Notes: generated by a model from the sequence alone, not told the origin. A stretch of DNA of 64,000 nucleotides from Bacillota bacterium (GCA_023392615.1 JAEVYT010000021.1:62001-126000); one strand, 5' to 3'. Shown: positions 42,388 through 51,947, counted from the first letter of the stretch. Program-made: numbers and translations.

Positions 42388-43251
42388 ATGTTTGCATTGG
42401 AGTTGAAAAATGTTAATTATAAGGTGAAAGGCTTTGCCCTAAAAGATATTAATCTTAGGGTTCCAAAAGGAATGATTACGGGATTGGTTGGTCGCAATGG
42501 TGCTGGTAAAACGACACTGATCAATGTGATAGCCAATAACTTGGAGCGGGAAAACGGAACAATACTGTATGATGGGGTGAAGTATTGGGAGGATGAGGTC
42601 GGTATAAAGAGAAAACTAGGAATTGTTTATGATAGTAATCATTTTAATGATCAGTTTACTCCAAAAAAAATAATAAAGAAGATTGCTCCCTATCTGAAAG
42701 ATTTCGATTTTGATTTATTTCATGAATATATGGAAAAGTTTGAATTGCCTTATGATAAAAGAATTATAAAATATTCTACCGGAATGAAACACAAATTTAT
42801 GCTGATTCTGACCCTTTCTTGTAGACCGGAGATACTTATTATGGATGAACCGACCAGCGGAGTGGATCCGGCAGATCGATATGAGATATTAGATTTAATT
42901 CAAAGATTTGTCGAAGATGAAAATAATTCCGTGATTTTCTCGACACATATTACAAGCGATTTAGATAAAATCGCAGATTATCTTATCTTAATTGATAGTG
43001 GTAGAATCGTAGCAGAAGGAAATAAAGATGAGATTTTAGAACAGTATCGTGTGGTTGAAATACCTCATCAACTTTTTGACTTTATGATAGAAGAACAATT
43101 GATAGGGATGAGAAAGAATACCTTTGGTGTTACGGGTATTACGAATGACTCTTCCATATGGGAGATAGAAGGGGTAAATACGAAACTTCCAATGATTGAA
43201 GATTTGGCAATACATATTCGGGAAATTCATAAGAGGGAGGGGTTCAAATAA
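42388..43251 (+). CDS. ABC transporter ATP-binding protein (YtrB-like)
   Basis: A 287-residue ATPase with Walker A GRNGAGKTT near residue 38, a shortened signature region (YSTGMKHKFMLIL), Walker B ILIMDEPTSGVD and H-loop FSTHITSDLD. The STGMK signature is typical of the ABC-2 ATPases linked to YtrA regulators. ATG 42388 follows ATGGAGGG. The stop TAA shares its last base with the ATG of the permease gene. Confidence 0.88.
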   Translation: MFALELKNVNYKVKGFALKDINLRVPKGMITGLVGRNGAGKTTLINVIANNLERENGTILYDGVKYWEDEVGIKRKLGIVYDSNHFNDQFTPKKIIKKIAPYLKDFDFDLFHEYMEKFELPYDKRIIKYSTGMKHKFMLILTLSCRPEILIMDEPTSGVDPADRYEILDLIQRFVEDENNSVIFSTHITSDLDKIADYLILIDSGRIVAEGNKDEILEQYRVVEIPHQLFDFMIEEQLIGMRKNTFGVTGITNDSSIWEIEGVNTKLPMIEDLAIHIREIHKREGFK

Positions 43252-43991
43252 TGAATAATTTATGGAGAGATGTAAGGTTAAGTAGCTTTGATCGAATTGA
43301 TTTTAAAGGCCTTGGTAGATGGATATTGGCAGCATTCATATTACAATTTATTGTTTTTAGAATGTCAATTCATATCTCAGGTGATACAACGGAAGGATTT
43401 ATAACAATAACAAGTGGAGTTCCATTTTATTTATGTATCGGGATGTATGCATGTGTATATAATAGACTGATCAATCTTCCTCAGTTTGCAAGAGAACTAC
43501 CATTTACTGCAAAACAGGAAATTAAGATAAGTGTTGCTTTGTTAATACAGTATTTTTTTGCAATCGTTGTATTCTTTGGGGTGCTTTCGATAATCGGAGC
43601 AACAGTATTTACGATATCAGGTGGTAATGTATTTAATGGAGTACATATTAATCTTGGTAAAGAAATTTACAATAGAGCATGGTCGTTGTTCTATTACTTA
43701 ATTATGGGTTCGCTCTTATTCCCCCTTGGACTTATCAGGGATAAGAGAAAATGGTATATATCCTTTGGTATGATAGCGATTGCCATTGCCGGAATGACGC
43801 TCTTACTGGTTAATTTATTGCCTGGTAGTAAAGGATTTCGAACTAGTGGTAATATGTATGAGGATGCAGTGAAAATCCCAAACTATAGTTTGCTTTTAAT
43901 AATTATGGGGATAATCTGTTTATTAGCAATAATGATCTCTTATAAGATTAGTCAGAAGTTACATGCGCCAAAAAGATATGTGGAACTATAA
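43251..43991 (+). CDS. ABC-2-type permease of the YtrA operon
   Basis: A 246-residue protein with about six helices (WILAAFILQFIVFRM, GVPFYLCIGMYACVYN, VALLIQYFFAIVVFFGVLSIIG and others) and the cytosolic segment FARELPFTAKQEIKISV found in permeases partnered with such ATPases. Translation is coupled by the 1-base overlap at 43251. Substrate unknown; related operons respond to cell-wall antibiotics. Confidence 0.82.
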   Translation: MNNLWRDVRLSSFDRIDFKGLGRWILAAFILQFIVFRMSIHISGDTTEGFITITSGVPFYLCIGMYACVYNRLINLPQFARELPFTAKQEIKISVALLIQYFFAIVVFFGVLSIIGATVFTISGGNVFNGVHINLGKEIYNRAWSLFYYLIMGSLLFPLGLIRDKRKWYISFGMIAIAIAGMTLLLVNLLPGSKGFRTSGNMYEDAVKIPNYSLLLIIMGIICLLAIMISYKISQKLHAPKRYVEL

Positions 43992-44126
43992 TTTCTGCAA
44001 CAGGGAAGAGATAAATTCATTGTATTAGAAACAAAAAATATAGAAGAATAAATAAGATCAAAGTAAATGATCAATGAACTGGAAGAAATCAACTAAATAA
44101 ATATTCTTGAAACGATAAAGAAGAAG

Positions 44127-44164
44127 TCCCGGTGAGTTGTATCGTAAGCTCGCCGGGATTTTTT
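44127..44164 (+). terminator. Intrinsic terminator of the YtrA/ABC operon
   Basis: TCCCGGTGAG pairs with CTCGCCGGGA (one G-T wobble), followed by six Ts. The convergent ABC-F gene begins its end just after. Confidence 0.9.
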
Positions 44165-44173
44165 GGTAATTAT

Positions 44174-45910
44174 TTATAGTGATTTTATTATCTCTTCCAG
44201 CTCCTCGGATAACACTCTTGCAAGCGCAAAATCATTATCCTTTAGAGCAAACTCGATCTTAGTTTCTATCGCTTTTTTCTTCTGCTCGGTTTCTAAATAA
44301 TCCTTGTCAAAATGATTCGCATAAATCATTTTTCTGAATTTTCGAATGCTCATTTTTCTTATCGTTTTATCTTCAATAATTAATACATAATCCATGCAAT
44401 TAACGATTGTATAAAAATCATGAGAAATCATTAATATCGCACCCTTATAATTTTGCAAAGCCTTTTCAAGCGCTAACTGAGAATAAGTATCCAGATGGCT
44501 TGTCGGTTCGTCAAGAAGTAAAAGATCCGATTTGGTGGTAGCAATCTTAGCCAGTTGTAGTATGTTTTTCTCTCCACCGGATAATGCTTCAATCTTCTGG
44601 TGCATATCTTCCTCAAAGCCATATGTTGTAACATATTCCATGATCTCTTGATTTGATTGGAAACCAATATCATAGAATTCATCAAGTATCGTATTGGACT
44701 CGTTTAGCATTTCGCCTTGAAGCTGGGACAAATAAGCCGCTTTCGTAATTGGGTTGATTTCTATAGCATTGTGGTTGTTGTGATAAATTTCACGAAGTAG
44801 TGTCGTTTTGCCTGTACCATTTGAACCGATAATGGCTATTTTTTCGTTAGTATTTAGCTCGAAGCTAACATCTTGAAGAAGGATTTCATCAAAAGCTACA
44901 CTGTAATTGGAGACCTTTAGTGCAATGGTTTCTTCTATTCCGTTTTCTATAGGGAAATCAATATTCGGTTGTTTAATATCTACAAAAGGAGCTTTGATTC
45001 TGCGCGCTTCCAATCTTTCTTTGATTTTCACACGAGCTTTTAAGGATTTACCTCTTGAAGCCTCAGTATGAACGGTCGCCACTGATCGTAACTTGTCGAT
45101 TAACGCTTCGTTTCTCTCGATTTCTAATGTATCAGCAACGGCTAATTCCTGTAATTCGATTTTGGTTTGTAGCAAGGAAAAGTTGTATTCGATATATCTT
45201 CCGTCAAACTCCTGGAGTTGCTTGTTCTCAAGATGAATTATCTTATTAAAGCAGTGATTTAGTAGATAACGATTGTGGGTAATCACTAACAGGATGCCTT
45301 TGTGTGAGTTTATTAGATCTTTTAGGGAGTTGAGGTTTGCAAAGTCTAGGAAGACATCAGGCTCATCCATAATCATTAAGTCAGGGGAGGTCAGCATTTC
45401 TTTAATTACCTGAACGAGTTTAAATTCCCCGCCGCTAAGCTTTGATACCATTAGATTTTCAAGCTTGGTTAAGTTGGCGATACTTAGGTTTTTATGAATA
45501 TTTCGTTCGTAATCATCCCCACCTATCGCGCTAAATGCATCTAAGGTATGTTGGTACTTTTCTAACAAAGGATCAAGGTCGGATGAAGTTTCCATCTCAA
45601 TACAAATGGCAGTTAATTCGCTTTGCAACTTAATGAATTCTTCCGCAATATATTCGAAAACTGTTATATCCTTTGTGTTGTCCAGTTGAGAAAACTGACT
45701 TACATACCCAATTCTACAATTGGGGTCCTTCTCGATTTTTCCATCAAACATAAATTGATCCGGGTTCATAATAATATCAATCAGTGTGCTCTTACCACTA
45801 CCGCTTGTCCCGATAAAAGCACAATGCTGCCCATCCTCTAAAGTAAATGAAATATCAGTATATAAATCCTTTTGTGGATATGAATAGGATAAGTTATCAA
45901 TTTTTATCAT
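44174..45910 (-). CDS. ABC-F family ATPase (possible ribosome protection protein)
   Basis: A 578-residue soluble protein with two ABC domains and no membrane segments. Domain 1 has Walker A GTSGSGKST and LSGGEFKLVQVI / LMIMDEPDVFLDF. Domain 2 has GSNGTGKTT, LSGGEKNILQLAK and LLLLDEPTSHLD. The linker between them (about residues 240-310, RNEALIDKLRSVATVHTEASRGKSLKARVKIKERLEARR) is the P-site tRNA interaction motif. Proteins of this group relieve ribosome-targeting antibiotics or aid translation. A leader terminator upstream on the same strand (45998-46025) fits antibiotic-induced attenuation. Confidence 0.85.
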   Translation of the reverse strand: MIKIDNLSYSYPQKDLYTDISFTLEDGQHCAFIGTSGSGKSTLIDIIMNPDQFMFDGKIEKDPNCRIGYVSQFSQLDNTKDITVFEYIAEEFIKLQSELTAICIEMETSSDLDPLLEKYQHTLDAFSAIGGDDYERNIHKNLSIANLTKLENLMVSKLSGGEFKLVQVIKEMLTSPDLMIMDEPDVFLDFANLNSLKDLINSHKGILLVITHNRYLLNHCFNKIIHLENKQLQEFDGRYIEYNFSLLQTKIELQELAVADTLEIERNEALIDKLRSVATVHTEASRGKSLKARVKIKERLEARRIKAPFVDIKQPNIDFPIENGIEETIALKVSNYSVAFDEILLQDVSFELNTNEKIAIIGSNGTGKTTLLREIYHNNHNAIEINPITKAAYLSQLQGEMLNESNTILDEFYDIGFQSNQEIMEYVTTYGFEEDMHQKIEALSGGEKNILQLAKIATTKSDLLLLDEPTSHLDTYSQLALEKALQNYKGAILMISHDFYTIVNCMDYVLIIEDKTIRKMSIRKFRKMIYANHFDKDYLETEQKKKAIETKIEFALKDNDFALARVLSEELEEIIKSL

Positions 45911-45997
45911 AGTTAATCCTGTACTACCTTTCTTTTAATCTGGCTTATGGCTCATTTTAATATTTATTAAAAATTTGTGTAAATTAAGAGTTTAAAG

Positions 45998-46034
45998 AAA
46001 AAAGAGCTTTTTAGAATAAGCTCTTATATATCAT
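45998..46034 (-). promoter_or_regulatory. Leader terminator with mini-ORF upstream of the ABC-F gene
   Basis: On the minus strand, AAGAGCTT (46025-46018) pairs with AAGCTCTT (46009-46002), followed by a run of Ts (complement of 46003-45998), about 90 bases before the ABC-F start. A seven-codon ORF (MIYKSLF, 46034-46011) runs through the stem, with AGGAAG immediately before its ATG. Spacing is too short for a standard site, so the mini-ORF is weak. The terminator is well supported. Confidence 0.55.
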
Positions 46035-46262
46035 CTTCCTATTTATACTTTTTTAATTGCTTTTTAAAATATTAAGAATATTTTTGTAATTACCATGGCT
46101 AGTTTAACATTTTTTATAATTAATATCAATAATTTAGTAATATGAATTAGTTTTTTGATTTTTGCATAGAATTATCAAATCACTAGTTGAGTTTTCAATT
46201 TGCTTATGATATAAATATATGGAAATGAATATTAAATAAAGTATTAGGCAAATGCCTTGATC

Positions 46263-46300
46263 CACGTCTGTTAGGGAAAATCTTAACAGACGTGTTTTTG
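46263..46300 (+). terminator. Orphan intrinsic terminator upstream of yitT-like gene
   Basis: CACGTCTGTTA pairs with TAACAGACGTG, 10-base loop, five Ts. No gene precedes it on the plus strand for over 2 kb, so it should end a short RNA or act as an attenuator of the gene at 46406. A second small dyad (GGCAAATGCC) lies at about 46247-46256. Confidence 0.8.
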
Positions 46301-46405
46301 TTTATTTGGGAATATAAATGTATCTCATACATAAAAAGTGTATCAATAGTATCACACTTTGATAGATTGAAATCATTATTTTATATGAAAGGATTGGAGA
46401 TAGGT

Positions 46406-47266
46406 ATGAAGAAAAGAGTGCTGTTGGAGATTATAATGATATTATTCGGTAACTTTTTATATGCGCTGGGTGTTGTGTTGTTTATTATTCCCTCAGGATT
46501 AATAACTGGAGGAACAACGGGAATTGCGCTTTTTCTTAATCATTACCTTGGCGTTTCAATATCCGGCTTTGTTCTTATATTTAATATATTAATGTTTTTG
46601 CTTGGATATTTTGTACTTGGTAAAAAGTTTGCCATTACGACACTTCTCAGCACCTTTTGTTATCCTCTTGCTTTGGCGCTCTTGCATCGTATATGTGGAA
46701 ACTATATAGTAACGAATGATATCTTTTTATGTACATTGTTTGGAGGAATCTGTATCGGTACATCAATTGGACTCGTGATAAGAGCAGGAGCAAGTACAGG
46801 AGGAATGGATATCCCTCCGCTGATATTAAAAAAGCATATGAGAATTCCGGTATCAGTGAGCTTATACATAGCGGATTGCGTAATACTAGCTCTCCAGGCT
46901 TTTTCAAATGAGAGAGAAAAAATTTTATACGGAATTGTCCTTGTATTAACCTACACCATTATCATTGATAAGCTTCTTATGGTAGGTACCAATAAGATGC
47001 AGATTAAGGTGGTCAGTAACCGTGCGTCAGAGATTAAAGAGGCGATTCTAACAGAGATAGACCGCGGAGTCACTCTTCTTCATGGCATGACCGGTTATCT
47101 AGAACAGGAAACCGATATCGTACTAAGTGTGGTATCAAATAGAGAACTGAGTAAGGTGGAGAAGCTGGTTCACAATATCGATGAGAATGCATTTGTTATG
47201 ATAAGCCGTGTTAGTGAAGTGAGAGGCAGGGGTTTTAGTGAAGGGAAAGAATATCTAAAGAAATAA
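46406..47266 (+). CDS. YitT family membrane protein
   Basis: A 286-residue protein with five to six helices in the first 190 residues (GNFLYALGVVLFIIPSGLITGGTTGIALFLNHYLG is the conserved first block) and a C-terminal DUF2179 domain (MQIKVVSNRASEIKEAILTEIDRGVTLLHGMTGYLEQETDIVLSVVSNRELSKVEKLVHNIDENAFVMISRVSEVRGRGF). Function of YitT proteins is not settled. ATG 46406 follows TTGGAGATAG. A paralogue is at 52077-52952. Confidence 0.86.
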   Translation: MKKRVLLEIIMILFGNFLYALGVVLFIIPSGLITGGTTGIALFLNHYLGVSISGFVLIFNILMFLLGYFVLGKKFAITTLLSTFCYPLALALLHRICGNYIVTNDIFLCTLFGGICIGTSIGLVIRAGASTGGMDIPPLILKKHMRIPVSVSLYIADCVILALQAFSNEREKILYGIVLVLTYTIIIDKLLMVGTNKMQIKVVSNRASEIKEAILTEIDRGVTLLHGMTGYLEQETDIVLSVVSNRELSKVEKLVHNIDENAFVMISRVSEVRGRGFSEGKEYLKK

Positions 47267-47342
47267 AAAGAATTGAAGCATTATTCTTACTGTGATAAAA
47301 TACGCGTATTAGTGTGAGAAGATATAAAGTGAGGGCTATGAT

Positions 47343-48029
47343 ATGAAGAGAAATTGCAGCATCGAGGAAATCTCGGATGGCAAGTTATATGAATTAGATG
47401 ATTTGGTGGAGGTCAGTTGTAACGGATGTAAGGGGAAAGCCTCCTGCTGCCACGGAATGGGCAGTTCCATCGTACTTGATCCGTATGATATATATCGTAT
47501 CACAACCGGACTTGGGAAAACCTTTGAAGAATTACTCACAGATAAGCTTGAGTTAAATATGGTAGATGGTGTAGTTTTGCCAAATCTAAAACTGGCAGGA
47601 GAGATGGAAGCATGTTCCTTCCTGGCGGAGAACGGAAAGTGCACCATACATGCAATGCGTCCTGGGATTTGTAGAATCTTTCCGCTGGGCAGATATTATG
47701 AAAATCATGATTATAAATATATTCTACAGGCAAATGAATGTCAAAATACTTCTAAAACACAGAGCAAAGTGATAAACTGGATTGATAATGACCAGCCTGA
47801 AGAGAATAAACAGTTTTTGATTAACTGGCATTACTTTTTAAATGATGTGGAGAGTCTGGTTCGTATTATGAAAGAGGAACAACAGATTAAGCAGCTGATT
47901 ATGTATGTTTTGAATCAGTTTTATGTAAAGTGCTATGATCAGGAAGAAGCATTCTACACTCAGTTTAGCGAGCGGTTATCAAAAGCAGCAGAAATTGTTA
48001 AAAAATTATCTGATATTGGGAAGGGATAA
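47343..48029 (+). CDS. YkgJ-family cysteine cluster protein
   Basis: A 228-residue soluble protein with the YkgJ/CxxCxxCC cysteine set: CNGCKGKASCCHG near residue 26-38, a later C in ACSFLAENGKCTIHAMRPGICRIFPLGRY, and C in QANECQN. These residues are thought to bind a metal or Fe-S centre. The C-terminal half is helical. Function unknown. Its ATG follows GTGAGGG. It lies between two membrane-transport genes with no evident operon. Confidence 0.82.
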   Translation: MKRNCSIEEISDGKLYELDDLVEVSCNGCKGKASCCHGMGSSIVLDPYDIYRITTGLGKTFEELLTDKLELNMVDGVVLPNLKLAGEMEACSFLAENGKCTIHAMRPGICRIFPLGRYYENHDYKYILQANECQNTSKTQSKVINWIDNDQPEENKQFLINWHYFLNDVESLVRIMKEEQQIKQLIMYVLNQFYVKCYDQEEAFYTQFSERLSKAAEIVKKLSDIGKG

Positions 48030-48110
48030 AGGGAATGTCGCCTTGATTTCCAAACAGTGTATTAAGGCAATATAACATTATTCCTGCAAATTACTAATCC
48101 CAACAAAAAA

Positions 48111-48141
48111 AGTTTGTGTCATGGAATCCTAGGCTCAAACT
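48111..48141. repeat. Hairpin related to 13771-13802
   Basis: AGTTTGTGTC (48111-48120) pairs with GGCTCAAACT (48132-48141) with one mismatch and one wobble. Sequence and loop (AATCCT core) resemble those of the perfect hairpin at 13771-13802, suggesting two members of a dispersed element. Confidence 0.5.
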
Positions 48142-48179
48142 TTATATGCGCATAAACATGCACAGGTATGGAGGTAAGC

Positions 48180-49115
48180 ATGAAACAAAATCAAAGGTTA
48201 CAAGGTCATGTAGCAGCTTTGTTTACAATCTTGGTATGGAGCACAACTTATGTCTCTACAAAGATATTATTGACGGATTTTACTCCGATAGAAATCTTAT
48301 TTATTCGCTTCGCTATAGGAGTTACAACCTTGTATCTGGTGTATCCACATCGTATGAAGTATACTGGGTTCAAGAAAGAACTTACAATGGCAGGTGCCGG
48401 ATTATGCGGTATCACTCTGTACTTTTTGCTGGAGAATATTGCCCTTACCTATACGCTAGTATGCAACGTGGGAATTATTATCTCGGTAGCACCATTTTTG
48501 ACAGCATTGATAACACATATATTCATGAAGGGCGAAGATCGACTTCATTTTAACTTCTTTATTGGATTTTTAGCGGCAATGGTAGGTATCTGCTTAATCA
48601 GTTTCAGTGGTACATCAAAGTTTCAGCTAAATCCACTGGGTGATGTATTGGCTTTTTTGGCAGCGGCGGTATGGGCGATTTATTCCGTTTTATTTCGAAA
48701 AGTTAGTAATTATGGTTATCACACCTTATTAACAACAAGAAGAGTATTTCTCTATGGTGTGGTATTCATGCTGCCTGCGCTATTTTTTATGGATTTTACA
48801 CCAGATTTTAACTTGCTGTTAAAACCGGTAAATCTGTTTAACCTAATCTTTTTGGGGGTGGCGGCATCTGCGATATGTTTTGTTACCTGGAATTTGGCAG
48901 TAAAGATACTTGGCGCAGTAAAAACTAGTGTATATATTTATATAGGACCTGCTATAACAATACTTACTTCGGTAATAATATTACATGAGAGACTTACTTG
49001 GTTAGCAGGATTGGGTTCTATATTGACTTTTGCAGGTTTGATTTTATCAGAAATGAAATTTGGACATAGGCCTCAGCGGAATTCGATTAGTAAAAAATCG
49101 ATACAAGAAAGTTAA
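48180..49115 (+). CDS. EamA/DMT-family transporter
   Basis: A 311-residue membrane protein with ten helices in two EamA repeats. The first starts GHVAALFTILVWSTTYVSTKILLTDFTPIEILFIRF and the second at DVLAFLAAAVWAIYSVLFRKVS. It ends AGLILSEMKFG. Members export amino acids or metabolites. ATG 48180 follows ATGGAGG; a hairpin element lies just upstream. Substrate unknown. Confidence 0.88.
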   Translation: MKQNQRLQGHVAALFTILVWSTTYVSTKILLTDFTPIEILFIRFAIGVTTLYLVYPHRMKYTGFKKELTMAGAGLCGITLYFLLENIALTYTLVCNVGIIISVAPFLTALITHIFMKGEDRLHFNFFIGFLAAMVGICLISFSGTSKFQLNPLGDVLAFLAAAVWAIYSVLFRKVSNYGYHTLLTTRRVFLYGVVFMLPALFFMDFTPDFNLLLKPVNLFNLIFLGVAASAICFVTWNLAVKILGAVKTSVYIYIGPAITILTSVIILHERLTWLAGLGSILTFAGLILSEMKFGHRPQRNSISKKSIQES

Positions 49116-49174
49116 TGTAGATATAATGGGTGAGGGGATATAAGCATAATAATGAAATGTTAGGAGAAACCCTT

Positions 49175-50011
49175 ATGGATGATGTTTTCATATTATTGAT
49201 TACAATGGTCATGTTATTGTATTTTGTACAAATTATCTGGAGTGGTAGAAAATATCTCATGAAGTATCTCTCATCAGTAGGTGGGAAGAAACCCACTGAT
49301 ATTCGTATAAAGCCAATCATATGGATTCCTTTTGTAGTGTTACATGGTATCATTGGAACTGTTGTTGGGATTATCGTATATCGTAAGGAAAGTGATGGGC
49401 TTGTAAGCTTTCGTATTCTTTTATCGATTATCGTAGCTTTGGTGTTTTTAGCGCTTTTGTATGCTTTTTATTTCTTTTTTACAGTTATTATAAAAGAAGT
49501 TATTTATATGAATGATCGCACCATCAATTGTATTTTAATCTATTCAGTCTTATCCTGTATTATACTGTTTTCACAGATTCAAAGAAATGACATCGGCTAT
49601 CCAAAAGGTTTTTTATGGATTAGCGGAGTGTTGTATGTGGTTAATATTCTAGGAGTAGGACGTATCATCTGGACTATATTAAATAAGAAAATACTCGTTA
49701 AAAGTATATGGAGCCTAGCTATTATTAACACTAGTTTTGCCATCATAGCCTTAAGTAATCTGGTGTATGAGATACAGGCTGTTTATCCGACACCCTGCTA
49801 TAGTAGGACAATTAAGTCTTGGGGGGATGCTTTGTATTTTGTAGTGATTTCCTTCTTTACCGTTGGCTATGGAGATCTATACCCGATTCGAGAGACGACA
49901 AAGTTATTATCTATGGTGATAATTTTATCTGGATTTACCTTTACTGCTGTGTTTGTATCTGCTGCACTTTCTGCGACGATAGAACATTTTGGAGACACCC
50001 ATAAAAGATAA
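49175..50011 (+). CDS. Potassium-channel-like membrane protein
   Basis: A 278-residue protein with about six hydrophobic segments before a pore domain. Near the C terminus, SWGDALYFVVISFFTVGYGDLYPIRE contains the exact K+ filter TVGYGD, followed by the last helix (LLSMVIILSGFTFTAVFVSAAL). No RCK domain is attached. ATG 49175 lies 9 bases after AGGAG. The stop abuts the end of the convergent SDR gene. It is probably a simple K+ channel of the Ion_trans_2 type. Confidence 0.84.
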   Translation: MDDVFILLITMVMLLYFVQIIWSGRKYLMKYLSSVGGKKPTDIRIKPIIWIPFVVLHGIIGTVVGIIVYRKESDGLVSFRILLSIIVALVFLALLYAFYFFFTVIIKEVIYMNDRTINCILIYSVLSCIILFSQIQRNDIGYPKGFLWISGVLYVVNILGVGRIIWTILNKKILVKSIWSLAIINTSFAIIALSNLVYEIQAVYPTPCYSRTIKSWGDALYFVVISFFTVGYGDLYPIRETTKLLSMVIILSGFTFTAVFVSAALSATIEHFGDTHKR

Positions 50012-50743
50012 TTATATCCATCCACCATCAAGACCGATGATTTGTCCGGTCAGGTATTCGTTCTTATAGGATAGATGATATACCAGATCTGCCACTTCCT
50101 CTGCTTTACCCAAGCGTCCTGCGGGGATTTCATCAATCAATTGCATTAGTTCATCATCTCCCAGAAATTGATTCATCTCCGTATCAATTGCACCACAAGA
50201 TATGGCATTAACCTGAATATTACTTGGAGCTAACTCCTTAGCTAGTGCCTTTGTTAATGAATTCATTCCACCTTTTGATGCGGAATACGCTACTTCACAG
50301 GACGCACCTACATCCCCCCACACAGAGGAGATGTTGATGATTTTACCGGACTTATTTCTTACCATATCGGGAATTGCTAAAGAACAGCAATTATATACGG
50401 ATGTTAAATTGGTGGTAATAACTCGGTTCCAATCCTCCGGAGTCATATCTGTAAAGAGGCCGATATAGGAGATACCGGCATTGTTCACCAATACATCGAC
50501 CCGGTCATATAATTTTTTTATCTGATGAAATAATTCTTTTGCATTCTCGTAATTTCCCATATCCCCCAGATAAGCGTGACAGGATACCTGGTAGGATTCA
50601 ATCTCGGCTTTTGTCTTTAATAGAGCCTCTTCGTTATGTGCACAATTAATAATCACATGATAACCCTTTTTTGCAAATTTTACGGCAATAGCCTTCCCGA
50701 TTCCCCTTGAGGAACCTGTAATCAGTACAGTTTTCTTATTCAT
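50012..50743 (-). CDS. Short-chain dehydrogenase/reductase
   Basis: A 243-residue SDR of the FabG type. Nucleotide site TGSSRGIGKA at residues 9-18, NNAG at about 87-90, catalytic Ser in INISSVWGD, and YSASKGG with the Tyr-x3-Lys pair. The C terminus ends TGQIIGLDGGWI. It could reduce a 3-oxoacyl group or another carbonyl; the EF-P 5-aminopentanone reductase group is similar in length and cannot be excluded. Single gene on the minus strand. Confidence 0.85.
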   Translation of the reverse strand: MNKKTVLITGSSRGIGKAIAVKFAKKGYHVIINCAHNEEALLKTKAEIESYQVSCHAYLGDMGNYENAKELFHQIKKLYDRVDVLVNNAGISYIGLFTDMTPEDWNRVITTNLTSVYNCCSLAIPDMVRNKSGKIINISSVWGDVGASCEVAYSASKGGMNSLTKALAKELAPSNIQVNAISCGAIDTEMNQFLGDDELMQLIDEIPAGRLGKAEEVADLVYHLSYKNEYLTGQIIGLDGGWI

Positions 50744-51056
50744 TTAGCTTGCCTGACATCATCAGATATAGTGATCTGAGATGTGCTTCCTTTCTATACT
50801 AATATAGCATTAAAGTATATTTGATCAAGACAAAGTACCAGTTCCCATATATTAGTAATTAATGAATTATATGTAGTAGGGTACAATTATTATGGGATAA
50901 GTATACCACAATTCATTCACTTAATAAAGAAATCACACAGAATGTTACATTGATATGCGCAGTTCTGTGTGCTAGAATAATGAATGTGAAGTCTTTTATG
51001 CATCAGCATGGAGGCGAGGTTTATTGGCGCTAGAAGGCGACGGAATGGAGAGTGTT

Positions 51057-51884
51057 ATGAAACGTAAAAAGAAAAAGCTATTTATTCATATTTTTCTTAG
51101 AACAACAATATTGCTATTGCTGTTAATCACGGCGGGATGTTTGACCTATTATACAGTAATGCTCTATTGGCAGCCGAAAGATAAGAATTCCAGAAATGCA
51201 TTTCAGGAGGATACGAAGCCGGTTAAGGTTACTCCAATCGGTTCGGATAATATATCAAAGAATTTGATTTTTAGTTATGATAAAGAGAATAATGAGATTG
51301 ATGCAGTGATACTAGAGATAATGGACTGCAAAAATGACAAATTGTTTTATCTTACCTTACCGGTAAAGACACAATTAACCATGAATCCTGCTCTTTATCA
51401 AAAAATGGCACTTGGTAATCCTGAGATGCCACAGATGTTAAAATTATCTGCATTAACCGAATATATGGATTTTAAAAAGTCGGCGCTTGATAGTGTGAAA
51501 ATTCTTGCCGGTGTATTGGATACCAATATCAACTACTATACTGTAATTCCAAGTGATACTTTTAGTAATATGTTTCTTGGCAAAGATGTAAAACAACCTG
51601 ATAATAGTGGTGTGGTGACAAAGTATGCATTCAAGTGGGCTTATCAGAAAAAATTAAATACACTTAACTCTGAAGATAAGGTGAAGGAATACATAAAAGA
51701 CAATTATTCCGATGTGAAGTCCAATCTTCCTATTAAAGATAAATTATCTTTATCAAAGTATTATAATAAAATTAAAACGAAAGATGTATCTTTTGAACTA
51801 TTGGAAGGAAAAAATATGAACAATGGTTATGTAATTGATGATTCTGTTGTTCAGCAGCAGGTGGCTGATATTACAAAAAAATAA
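51057..51884 (+). CDS. Degenerate LytR-CpsA-Psr-like membrane-anchored protein
   Basis: About 275 residues. A basic head and one transmembrane helix (IFLRTTILLLLLITAGCLTYYTVML) are followed by an extracellular domain with LCP-like strand order: NLIFSYDKENNEIDAVILEIMDCKNDKLFYLTLPVKTQL and LDSVKILAGVLDTNINYYTVIPSDTFSNMF. Canonical LCP residues are missing: RSDTMMLV has become EIDAVILE and SIPRDT has become TLPVKT. It is probably non-catalytic. ATG 51057 follows GGAGAG. Confidence 0.55.
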   Translation: MKRKKKKLFIHIFLRTTILLLLLITAGCLTYYTVMLYWQPKDKNSRNAFQEDTKPVKVTPIGSDNISKNLIFSYDKENNEIDAVILEIMDCKNDKLFYLTLPVKTQLTMNPALYQKMALGNPEMPQMLKLSALTEYMDFKKSALDSVKILAGVLDTNINYYTVIPSDTFSNMFLGKDVKQPDNSGVVTKYAFKWAYQKKLNTLNSEDKVKEYIKDNYSDVKSNLPIKDKLSLSKYYNKIKTKDVSFELLEGKNMNNGYVIDDSVVQQQVADITKK

Positions 51885-51895
51885 AATGCTCAAAT

Positions 51896-51947
51896 ATAAG
51901 GCGCAAATATTATGTTCATATATAAGGCGCAAAACATAAGGCGCAAA
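51896..51947 (+). repeat. Triple direct repeat ATAAGGCGCAAA
   Basis: The 12-mer ATAAGGCGCAAA occurs at 51896-51907, 51922-51933 and 51936-51947, directly after the LCP-like gene. No known binding site matches; the GGCGC core stands out in AT-rich DNA. Confidence 0.7.
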
